From Paenibacillaceae bacterium (GTDB lineage: Bacteria > Bacillota > Bacilli > Paenibacillales > Paenibacillaceae), in NCBI GenBank assembly GCA_004134985.1, contig REGQ01000005.1, positions 186,001 to 250,000 of the forward strand: a stretch of 64,000 bases of DNA, written 5' to 3'. Made by a program: the position numbers and the translations under genes. Positions 9,773-17,076 of the stretch are shown one piece after another; the first letter of the stretch is position 1, and each line of letters starts with the position of its first letter. The notes beneath the pieces are model-generated. The model made no database searches, was not told where the DNA came from, and was given only the letters and a program-made list of their open reading frames with translations.

Positions 9773-10752
9773 TGGGGGCAATCAAGACCGAGCTGGAAAA
9801 GATAGGTGGGGTCATTTCCTCCGCTCTGTGGAGCCGCAACGCGCAAAAGGCGAAGCTCGTCGTACTCGGACGCAACGTATCCGATGGCGTACTTGCCAAG
9901 CTCGTTATTTACTTGCTGCTCTCCATCGTAGCGTACTTGTATTTACAGCCGCTGCTCTATATGATCAGCACGATGTTCAAGACGATGAGCGATTTGCTGG
10001 ACCCGACGGTCAAGTGGATCCCTCGCGAAATTACATGGGAGAACATTACAAAAGCCTTCAACGGCTTGCAGTATCCGAGAGCGCTCCTTAATACTTCCAT
10101 TATCGCGATCGGTTGTTCCGTGCTGCAGGTTATTGTATGTGCGATGACCGGCTATGCTTTGGCTAGACTTAGCGTACCGTTCAAAGGGGCATTTATCGGC
10201 TTAATTATTTTGACATTCCTTATGCCCCCGCAAGTTATCGTTCTCCCAATGTATGCGATTTACAGCAAGCTGGGTCTGCTTAACACCCCATTCGTCTTTC
10301 TGATTCCGGCCTTATTGGGCCAAGGGCTGAAGGCGGCGCTGTTCATCTTTATCTTCCGGCAGTTTTTCGCTTCCCAGCCGCAAAGCTTGGAGGAGGCGGC
10401 CAAACTGGACGGCGCATCGACTTTCCGCCTGTTCGTCGGAATCATGCTGCCGCTGGCACGCTCAGCCTGTCTCGTTGTGTTTCTGTTCAGCTTTATCTGG
10501 TACTGGAACATGTCTTACGAAGCGTCGATGTATCTTGCGAATGACTTCCAGCCACTGTCGATTCGACTTACCATGCTCGAACAGGTTCTTAATCCAACCA
10601 TGCTTGGCCAGACGCGTGTAATTGATAACCCTATTATGGAAAGTACGAATATGGCTGCGGCGTTCATGATTATTTTGCCGCCGATCATTATCTTCATTAT
10701 TTTGCAAAAATGGTTTGTTAGCGGTATCGAGCGTACTGGTCTCGTCGAGTAG
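9769..10752 (+). CDS. Carbohydrate ABC transporter permease, MalG type
   Basis: Second permease of this pair, 327 residues. It carries an unusually long cytoplasmic N-terminus of about 45 residues before the first membrane segment. The EAA loop is E209-A-A-K-L-D-G-A followed by IMLPLARS. Two adjacent ATGs occur at 9769 and 9772; the first overlaps the upstream stop by four bases. A 164-base gap with no terminator separates it from the binding protein downstream, so co-transcription is likely. Confidence 0.92.
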   Translation: MMGAIKTELEKIGGVISSALWSRNAQKAKLVVLGRNVSDGVLAKLVIYLLLSIVAYLYLQPLLYMISTMFKTMSDLLDPTVKWIPREITWENITKAFNGLQYPRALLNTSIIAIGCSVLQVIVCAMTGYALARLSVPFKGAFIGLIILTFLMPPQVIVLPMYAIYSKLGLLNTPFVFLIPALLGQGLKAALFIFIFRQFFASQPQSLEEAAKLDGASTFRLFVGIMLPLARSACLVVFLFSFIWYWNMSYEASMYLANDFQPLSIRLTMLEQVLNPTMLGQTRVIDNPIMESTNMAAAFMIILPPIIIFIILQKWFVSGIERTGLVE

Positions 10753-10815
10753 GACGACGCTGCCAGACGCCGCCGCGTAGGTCCAATTCAAATAAGAAGG
10801 GAGGTGAGGCCACGG

Positions 10816-10827
10816 ATGCTATCGTGA
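10816..10827 (+). other. Possible leader mini-ORF behind a strong Shine-Dalgarno site
   Basis: In the gap before the binding-protein gene, AAGGGAGGTGAGG (10798-10810) precedes ATG-CTA-TCG-TGA by about seven bases. An overlapping GTG at 10824 would encode a 22-residue peptide ending at 10892. Either could be a translated leader that protects the downstream message, or the site may be coincidental. No known family recognised. Confidence 0.2.
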
Positions 10828-10916
10828 GTAATGACGCATCCACAATTGTTAGCAGCATTCCAGCAAGGTTATCCGAGGGGTTATGTGAATAACGATAAAA
10901 ATCGAGGAGGAGCAAT

Positions 10917-12326
10917 ATGAAAAGAAAAGGTAGCTTTACATGGATGTTAATTTTAGTGGTGGCGCTTACAATGGTGCTGTCTGCATGTAGCGGCGGCAAC
11001 ACGCCAGCTTCTACAAACGGCGGATCAAGCAACGGAGGCGAGAAACCGCCTGCCGCTACAAATGGAGGCTCGAACAACGGTGGCGGCGAAAAAGCCGAGA
11101 ACGGGGGAGATGTGGATGTAAACAAAGACCCCGTAACGATCAAGTTCATCTCTTGGAAAGAAAACTACGGTCCGCTGTATGATCTGTTCCATGAGATGTA
11201 CCCGTGGATCACGATCGAGCAAGTGCCGGTTAATGGCGGCAACATTATGGAAATCATCGCTGCGCTCGAAGTAGCGGGTACACCGGCTGACGTCGTCGAG
11301 ATGGATGACTTGCTCGCTTTCGACCAAGCGGGTCTGCTCGAGGATCTGACGCCTTACCTTGATAAGAGTGAGATCATGAAAAATACGGTATTGCCGGATG
11401 GCCTCTTCGATACGATGTCTTACAATGGCAAGAAACTGGCCGTACCGATGGTAGACGTTCCAATGTGGGTACTGGTTAACAAAGACCTGCTTGCAAAGAA
11501 CGGGGTAGAAATGCCGGCGAACGACTGGACTTATGAAGATATGCGCAGAATTGCCAAAGAGATTACCGATCCGGTTGCAGGCGAATTCGGCTTCACAACA
11601 CAAGCTGAAATTCAAATGCGTTTGATGAGCACAAAAGCGGTTGCGGACGGTCATGCGGCTAACCTGCAATATATGAATGAAGATTTGACGCAAAGCGTGA
11701 TGAACAAACCGGAAATTTTGAATATCGCCAGATGGTTCCAAGAGCTGGTAACAGTGGATGGCTCCCTGCAAAATGATGCAGATGCCGACGCTGGAGGCGC
11801 ACTGACAAGACAGTTCATCAACGGTAAAACCGGCTTTGCAATCGGCGGAGACTGGGTATTGCCGGATCTGAAGAAGAATGCTACGTTTGAATGGGATGTG
11901 CTGCCATTCCCTAAAGGCGAAGTGAGCCAGCCGGGCTACACGATTTATGGACCACTCGGATTGCTGACAGGTTCGCAAAATCAGGAGGCAGGCTTCCTGT
12001 GGCTGTCCTTCCAGTTCACTGAAGTGGCACAAAAATGGAAAATCGACCAAGGTGCAAACGCATCGGTCATCGACCAAAAGCTGCTCGATTACTATGATGA
12101 AACACCAATGTGGGAAGGCAAGAACAAAGAAGCTGTAAAAATTGCCAAAGAAAATGCAAAAATTCAAGTTGGTAACACGGTTCCTGCATGGGGAGAGTAC
12201 AACTGGAATAACATCATGAACGAAATTATGTTCGGCCCGGGCGAGAAGACGGTTAACGACATTATCCCGTTGGTAGAACAGTGGAATAGATTGACGCTTG
12301 AAGCGCGCAAGGAAATTGATGGTTAA
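10917..12326 (+). CDS. Sugar ABC transporter substrate-binding lipoprotein
   Basis: Family 1 extracellular solute-binding protein, 469 residues, the receptor for the 8879-10752 permeases. The signal peptide ends in a lipobox (L-S-A-C24), followed by a Gly/Asn/Ser-rich linker to about residue 65. The ATG has GAGGAGG about six bases upstream. Typical family 1 features follow, such as the DVVEMDD segment near residue 125 and a Trp-rich second half. A strong terminator follows 40 bases after the stop. Substrate not readable. Confidence 0.92.
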   Translation: MKRKGSFTWMLILVVALTMVLSACSGGNTPASTNGGSSNGGEKPPAATNGGSNNGGGEKAENGGDVDVNKDPVTIKFISWKENYGPLYDLFHEMYPWITIEQVPVNGGNIMEIIAALEVAGTPADVVEMDDLLAFDQAGLLEDLTPYLDKSEIMKNTVLPDGLFDTMSYNGKKLAVPMVDVPMWVLVNKDLLAKNGVEMPANDWTYEDMRRIAKEITDPVAGEFGFTTQAEIQMRLMSTKAVADGHAANLQYMNEDLTQSVMNKPEILNIARWFQELVTVDGSLQNDADADAGGALTRQFINGKTGFAIGGDWVLPDLKKNATFEWDVLPFPKGEVSQPGYTIYGPLGLLTGSQNQEAGFLWLSFQFTEVAQKWKIDQGANASVIDQKLLDYYDETPMWEGKNKEAVKIAKENAKIQVGNTVPAWGEYNWNNIMNEIMFGPGEKTVNDIIPLVEQWNRLTLEARKEIDG

Positions 12327-12365
12327 GCGATAGTTTTTGATAAGAAGTTATAGCTCCAATTAACA

Positions 12366-12410
12366 ATCGGGGAGAATGTCGGCATGCTGACGTTCTCCCC
12401 GATTTTTTTG
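12366..12410 (+). terminator. Rho-independent terminator of the first sugar locus
   Basis: A 15-base stem (12366-12380 with 12389-12403, one G-U pair) and an 8-base loop run straight into seven T residues. It closes the transcription unit that ends with the binding protein at 12326. Confidence 0.92.
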
Positions 12411-12769
12411 TTTCGATCTTGATCCCGGTCGAATCGCAAGGAATAAGAGACGTGTGACGAATACCTTGATTGCGCAGTGTATCAGGCGTGGACACGCCTT
12501 TTTATAACCAAGTAATATAATAGGAATAATATAAAAATTGATTGACAATTATCATTATGATGTAATATATTATTGAATAACAATAATGAATATTTTGTCG
12601 TATGGATGTGAGTGCTGCCTTGATTGGCAATTGGAAGCCATTTGCAACCTGTGGTGATGTGCTTTGGCGACCTTGCAATTTGATATGGCCTATAAATTTT
12701 TTTGGTTTTTATTCTTACTAAATAAGTGAGAATAATTGGGATAATGAATAGGGAGGAAAGAGGTGCGCA
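12411..12769. promoter_or_regulatory. Upstream region of the urocanase-like operon with possible promoter and palindromic operator
   Basis: This AT-rich stretch has no credible gene. TTGACA at 12542-12547 lies about 16 bases before AATATA (12564-12569), a possible but imperfect sigma-A promoter. A near-perfect palindrome, ATTCTTACT-AAATA-AGTGAGAAT, covers 12711-12733, just before the ribosome binding site of the next gene, and could be an operator. TATAAA at 12691-12696 lacks a good -35. No regulator gene is adjacent. Confidence 0.4.
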
Positions 12770-14407
12770 ATGGATGACATAACAGCAGGCAGAGGACCTT
12801 TGCTGCGGTGCAAAGGGTGGCGTCAGGAAGCCTTGCTAAGGATGCTCGAAAACGTGCTGGAGAACGGAGAAAATGCCAGGGAACTGATCGTGTATGCTTC
12901 CTTGGCGAAAGCGGCAAGAAACTGGCCTTCCTACCATGCCATCGTAGACACGCTTAAGCAATTGGAAGAGGATGAGACGCTGGTCATTCAATCAGGCAAG
13001 CCGATCGGCGTCTTCCGCACCCATCGGCAGGCGCCGCTAGTCGTCATGGCGAACTGCAATCTGGTTGGCCGCTGGGCAACCAGCGACAATTTCTATGCAC
13101 TGCAGGAGAAGGGGCTTATCGTATGGGGAGGCTTGACGGCCGCCGCATGGCAGTATATCGGCTCGCAAGGCGTCATTCAGGGAACCTATGAAATTTTTCA
13201 AAGCATTGCGAGAATTCATTTTCAGGGCAGTCTTGCGGGAAGGTTCATCCTTACTGCCGGTCTTGGCGGCATGGGTGGCGCGCAGCCGCTGGCAGGGACG
13301 ATGGCGGGAGCTGTCATTCTGTGTGTTGAAGTGTCCGAAGACCGAATTGACAAAAGAATCGCCGCAGGCTACTTGCAGCGGAAAACCGCTTCAATTGATG
13401 AAGCGCTGGCATGGGTGAGAAAGGCGGTCGAGGACAAGCAGAGCCTGTCCATTGGCTTGCAGGGCAATGCGGCCGACATTTATCCACAGCTGCTGGAGCG
13501 CGGCATAATTCCCGACATCGTCACCGATCAGACATCGGCCCACGATCTGCTGTACGGGTATATCCCTTCCGGCTACACCCCGCAGCGCGCGGCAGCGGTG
13601 CGGGAGCGTGAGCCAGGCAAGCTGCAGGCCGACGCCGGTCAATCGATTGCGCGGGAAGTGCGGGCAATGCTTGGCTTCAAGCAGCAAGGAGCGGTCGTCT
13701 TCGACAACGGGAATAACATCCGTACACAGGCTGTGCAATATGGAGTGGACAATGCGTTTGATATCGATATTTTTACGGAAGCGTTTCTGCGGCCGCTGTT
13801 CGCACGGGCGATCGGTCCATTCCGCTGGATCGCGCTGAGCGGCAGCCGTGACGATATCCGGGTAATCGACGAATTGATATTGCGGGAGTTCGCTGATAAT
13901 GAGATCGTCACCAATTGGATTCGGCTGGCAAACCGCCATGTCCCGGTAGAAGGTCTGCCCGCGCGGATTGCGTGGTTCGGCCACGGCGACCGGACGAAGC
14001 TGGCGCTTGCGGTCAACCGGTTGGTAAGCGAAGGGAAGCTGGCGGGACCGGTAGCGTTTTCCCGGGATCACCTGGATGCGGCCTCGATGGCGCATCCGAA
14101 CATAATGACGGAGCGGATGAAGGATGGCAGCGACGCCATCGCGGATTGGCCGCTGCTCAATGCCATGCTGAACTGCTCATCGATGGCTGATCTTGTGGCG
14201 ATTCACTCTGGCGGGGGCGGATATGCCGGGTTTATGACCAGCGCGGGCATCACAATTGTCGCCGATGGCTCCGAGGAAAGCGGGGTCAGACTGTCAACGG
14301 CGCTGACGAACGATACGGGACTGGGCGTGCTCAGATATGCGGATGCCGGTTACGAGGAGTCGCTCGATGAGGCGGCGAGCAAGGGGATTCACCGAATTCA
14401 AACGTAA
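12770..14407 (+). CDS. Urocanase-family protein lacking the active-site Cys (candidate thiourocanate hydratase)
   Basis: A 545-residue member of the urocanate hydratase family by several hallmark segments: QSGKPIGVFRTH, GSQGVIQGTYE, LGGMGGAQPLAGTMAG, TDQTSAHD and RDHLD, plus a GGGG stretch near the C-terminus. Urocanases carry an invariant R-I-C-W motif with the active-site Cys (Cys410 in Pseudomonas putida). Here it is R-I-A401-W: codon GCG at 13970-13972. The remaining fold looks intact, so this may be a homologue with a different imidazole substrate rather than a decayed gene. It heads an operon with DUF917, lyase-like and hydantoinase-like genes. Thiourocanate hydration is inferred from the neighbours. 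GGGAGG and AGAGGTG precede the ATG. Confidence 0.8.
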   Translation: MDDITAGRGPLLRCKGWRQEALLRMLENVLENGENARELIVYASLAKAARNWPSYHAIVDTLKQLEEDETLVIQSGKPIGVFRTHRQAPLVVMANCNLVGRWATSDNFYALQEKGLIVWGGLTAAAWQYIGSQGVIQGTYEIFQSIARIHFQGSLAGRFILTAGLGGMGGAQPLAGTMAGAVILCVEVSEDRIDKRIAAGYLQRKTASIDEALAWVRKAVEDKQSLSIGLQGNAADIYPQLLERGIIPDIVTDQTSAHDLLYGYIPSGYTPQRAAAVREREPGKLQADAGQSIAREVRAMLGFKQQGAVVFDNGNNIRTQAVQYGVDNAFDIDIFTEAFLRPLFARAIGPFRWIALSGSRDDIRVIDELILREFADNEIVTNWIRLANRHVPVEGLPARIAWFGHGDRTKLALAVNRLVSEGKLAGPVAFSRDHLDAASMAHPNIMTERMKDGSDAIADWPLLNAMLNCSSMADLVAIHSGGGGYAGFMTSAGITIVADGSEESGVRLSTALTNDTGLGVLRYADAGYEESLDEAASKGIHRIQT

Positions 14408-14429
14408 ATTATGGAGAGGAGTACGAGAA

Positions 14430-15536
14430 ATGCGTGAATTGACAAAAGAAGATGTCGTTGCAGCTGTTCGTGGAGGCTCAGTATTTGCAAGCGGCGGCGG
14501 AGGCTGGGTGGATCATGGATTGGAAATCGGCGGGGCTGCGCTTGCGATTGGCAAACCGAAGCTGGTCGCTGTCGATGAGTTGCCGGATGACGCCATTATT
14601 GTAACTTGCACAGCGATCGGAGCGCCGGCCGGGACGGACTGGCAGATGCTTGGCAAAGATTATATCAAGGCTGTGCAACTGCTGATCGAGCGTTTCGACG
14701 GCAAGGTAGCCGGCGTGATGACGCCGCAAAACGGCATGTCGAGCTCCATTAACGGCTGGCTTCCTGCGGCAGCGCTAGGACTGCATGTCGTCGATGCGAC
14801 GGGCGATATTCGCGCCCATCCGACGGGCAAGATGGGCTCGCTCGGGCTGGCCTCCAGCACCGATTATGAGACGATCCAGGTCGTTGTCGGCGGCAAGCCG
14901 GAGCTCGGTTCGTACCTGGAGCTTGTCGTGACAGGGACGCCAGCGCGGACATCCAATATACTGCGCACGGCAGCCGACATGGCGGGCGGGTTCATCGCAG
15001 CGGCGCGCCATCCTTTGCCGGCTTCCTATATCAAGCAGCATGCCGCGCTCGGCGGGATTTCGATTGCCATCGAGCTTGGACAAGCCATCATCGCGGCCGA
15101 ACCTTCGGGCGCGCAAGCGGTAATCGATACGATCGTCGGACACACCGGCGGCAGAATAATCGGCAAAGGCAAAGTTTCACGCAAGAATGTCCGTTACTCC
15201 GGCGCTTTTGATATCGGTACAATCGAGGTGAAGGCAGGCAGAAAGACATTGATATTGCATGTAATGAACGAATATATGGCGGTCGAAGACCAGTCAGGCA
15301 AGCGGCTCAGCACGTTCCCTGATGTTATTGCTACCATCTCGCTTGCCACAGGCCGCCCTGTTAGCGTTGGACATATCGAGGAAGGACAGGAAATTGCAGT
15401 ATTTGCCATCGATCAGGGCAAAATCCCGCTGAGCAGCAGCGTCAAGGACCCGACCGTCTATCCGGAGGTGGAGGAAGCGCTGGGTATTGAACTGTTCAGC
15501 CATACGCTGGAAGGCCAGCGTATAGCTCATGACTGA
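14430..15536 (+). CDS. DUF917 family protein
   Basis: A 368-residue DUF917 protein, a family of poorly defined function related to hydantoinase/oxoprolinase-type proteins. The ATG at 14430 is chosen because GAGAGGA (14414-14420) lies nine bases upstream; an in-frame ATG at 14337 falls inside the previous gene. Visible features are an N-terminal glycine-rich motif (FASGGGGWVDHG, near residues 18-29) and a conserved middle (GVMTPQNGMSS, then ATGDIRAHPTGKMGS). It overlaps the next gene by 8 bases. If this operon degrades a 2-thio-imidazole betaine, DUF917 is the candidate by elimination for the thioxo-ring desulfuration step. That is inference only. Confidence 0.75.
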   Translation: MRELTKEDVVAAVRGGSVFASGGGGWVDHGLEIGGAALAIGKPKLVAVDELPDDAIIVTCTAIGAPAGTDWQMLGKDYIKAVQLLIERFDGKVAGVMTPQNGMSSSINGWLPAAALGLHVVDATGDIRAHPTGKMGSLGLASSTDYETIQVVVGGKPELGSYLELVVTGTPARTSNILRTAADMAGGFIAAARHPLPASYIKQHAALGGISIAIELGQAIIAAEPSGAQAVIDTIVGHTGGRIIGKGKVSRKNVRYSGAFDIGTIEVKAGRKTLILHVMNEYMAVEDQSGKRLSTFPDVIATISLATGRPVSVGHIEEGQEIAVFAIDQGKIPLSSSVKDPTVYPEVEEALGIELFSHTLEGQRIAHD

Positions 15537-17034
15537 GCCGCTGCTGCTGGATGGGAGCGGACTGTCGATTGAGGATGTCCGCTCTGTTGCAAGGGACGGT
15601 CGCCAGGTTGCGATCGCCTCCGCGGCCATCGGGCGGGTTCAGGCTGCGCGTCAGGTCATCTATGAACTGGCCGCCGAGAACACGCCAATCTACGGCTTTA
15701 ATCGGGGGGTAGGGATCAACAAGGACAAAGTCATCACGGCGGAGCGCTTTGAGGCTTACAACCGCAACCTGCTGCTGTCCCATTGCGGCGGCGTCGGACC
15801 GGAAGCAAGCGAGGAGGAGGTGCGGGCGGTAATGCTCGCCCGGCTGAACGGCCTGCTGCTTGGCCATACGGGTGCACAATTGCCGCTTGTGGAGCGGTAT
15901 GCGGAGTTTCTGAACCGACGCATTCATCCGGTGCTTCCGCTCAAAGGCTCCGTAGGCGCAGCGGATATCACGAACCTCTCGCACATTGGCATCGCCTTTA
16001 TCGGCGAAGGCGAGGTGCGAGTAGACGGCGCTAGCATGGCGGCGGAGGCAGCGCTTGCCGCGGCAGGTCTGGAGCCGCTGCGGCTGGGGCCCAAGGACGG
16101 GCTGGCGCTCGTTAGCTCGAACGCCTTGTCCGCAGGCATCGGGGCCCTGGTACTGTGCGACGCTTTGGCACTGCTTGCGCTGGCCGATGCGGTTTATGCC
16201 TTGTCGCTCGAAGCGCTTCAAGGCAATGTAAGCCCGCTGGACGAAGCGGTGCACAGCGTTCGTCCGTTTCCCGGCCAGCTGCAAAGCGCAGCGCGCGTAC
16301 GTTCTGCGCTCGCAGGAAGCGGCTTGTGGGACCCGCGCAATTCAGAGTCGCTGCAAGACCCGCTCAGCTTCCGTGACGCTTGCCAGGTTCATGGCGCTGC
16401 CCGCGATGCCGGCCACTATACGCGAGCTCAGCTTGAGCTTCATCTCAATAGCTCGGATGACAATCCATGCGTGCTGGCCGAGCAGCGCCGTGTCCTGTCC
16501 TGTGCAAACTATGAGCCGGTGGTTTATGTACTCGGCTTCGAAATGCTCGGCCAGGCGCTTCATCATGTGTCCCGAAGCTCCTGCTACCGGATGCTCAAGC
16601 TGAGCGCACCCGAATTTACCGGGTTGTCGCGTTTCTTGACGCCGGATGCAGAACGGTCTATCGGATACAGCATACTGCAGAAAACCGCGACGGCGCTCGA
16701 TGCGGAAATTCGTCATCTTGCCAACCCGGCATCCGCCGATTATATGTCGCTCTCGGGCGATATGGAGGATCATGCTACGAATGCACCGTTTGTCGCAGCG
16801 AAGACAGGCGAGATAATCGACAGGCTGCTGTATGTGCTGGCCGTAGAGGCGCTGCATGCGGCGCAAGCGATCGATTTGCGCCAGGGCATCCGGCTCGGCA
16901 GCGGTACTGCCGCGCTGTATGCACGTGTTCGTTCTGTCGTTCCCTTTTTGGCGGAGGACCGTAATGTGTCGTTGGATGTGGAACGGGTGTATACAGTTTT
17001 TAAAGCTGAATTGGGGGAAACGATACAAAGCTAG
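15529..17034 (+). CDS. Aromatic amino acid lyase-like protein without the MIO triad (candidate ergothionase)
   Basis: A 501-residue homologue of histidine/phenylalanine ammonia-lyases: YGFNRGVG (catalytic-loop Tyr), QDPLSFR (substrate Arg), SSDDNPCV and GDMEDH (Glu) are recognisable. In MIO-dependent lyases an Ala-Ser-Gly triad after GSVG cyclises into the electrophilic cofactor. Here GSVG is followed by A144-A145-D146 (15958-15966), so no MIO can form. The usual NGT motif is also changed (VSSNA). Ergothionase, which eliminates trimethylamine from ergothioneine, is as I recall an MIO-less member of this superfamily, and the adjacent urocanase-like and hydantoinase-like genes suit that pathway. 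Function inferred. It overlaps the DUF917 gene, and an in-frame start is well placed. Confidence 0.8.
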   Translation: MTEPLLLDGSGLSIEDVRSVARDGRQVAIASAAIGRVQAARQVIYELAAENTPIYGFNRGVGINKDKVITAERFEAYNRNLLLSHCGGVGPEASEEEVRAVMLARLNGLLLGHTGAQLPLVERYAEFLNRRIHPVLPLKGSVGAADITNLSHIGIAFIGEGEVRVDGASMAAEAALAAAGLEPLRLGPKDGLALVSSNALSAGIGALVLCDALALLALADAVYALSLEALQGNVSPLDEAVHSVRPFPGQLQSAARVRSALAGSGLWDPRNSESLQDPLSFRDACQVHGAARDAGHYTRAQLELHLNSSDDNPCVLAEQRRVLSCANYEPVVYVLGFEMLGQALHHVSRSSCYRMLKLSAPEFTGLSRFLTPDAERSIGYSILQKTATALDAEIRHLANPASADYMSLSGDMEDHATNAPFVAAKTGEIIDRLLYVLAVEALHAAQAIDLRQGIRLGSGTAALYARVRSVVPFLAEDRNVSLDVERVYTVFKAELGETIQS

Positions 17035-17076
17035 AACGCCTGCAAGGCTCCTACTTGTCAGAAAGGGGAAAGAAAG

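Noticed and set aside
11025-12167. A 380-codon open frame on the minus strand opposite the binding-protein gene
   Set aside because: The plus strand has a lipobox, ribosome site and family features; the antisense frame has no ribosome site and an unnatural, Cys/His/Phe-rich product.
12770-17034. Plain annotation as hutU and hutH of histidine degradation
   Set aside because: The active-site Cys and the MIO triad are missing, and hutI/hutG are absent, so gene symbols hutU and hutH would mislead.
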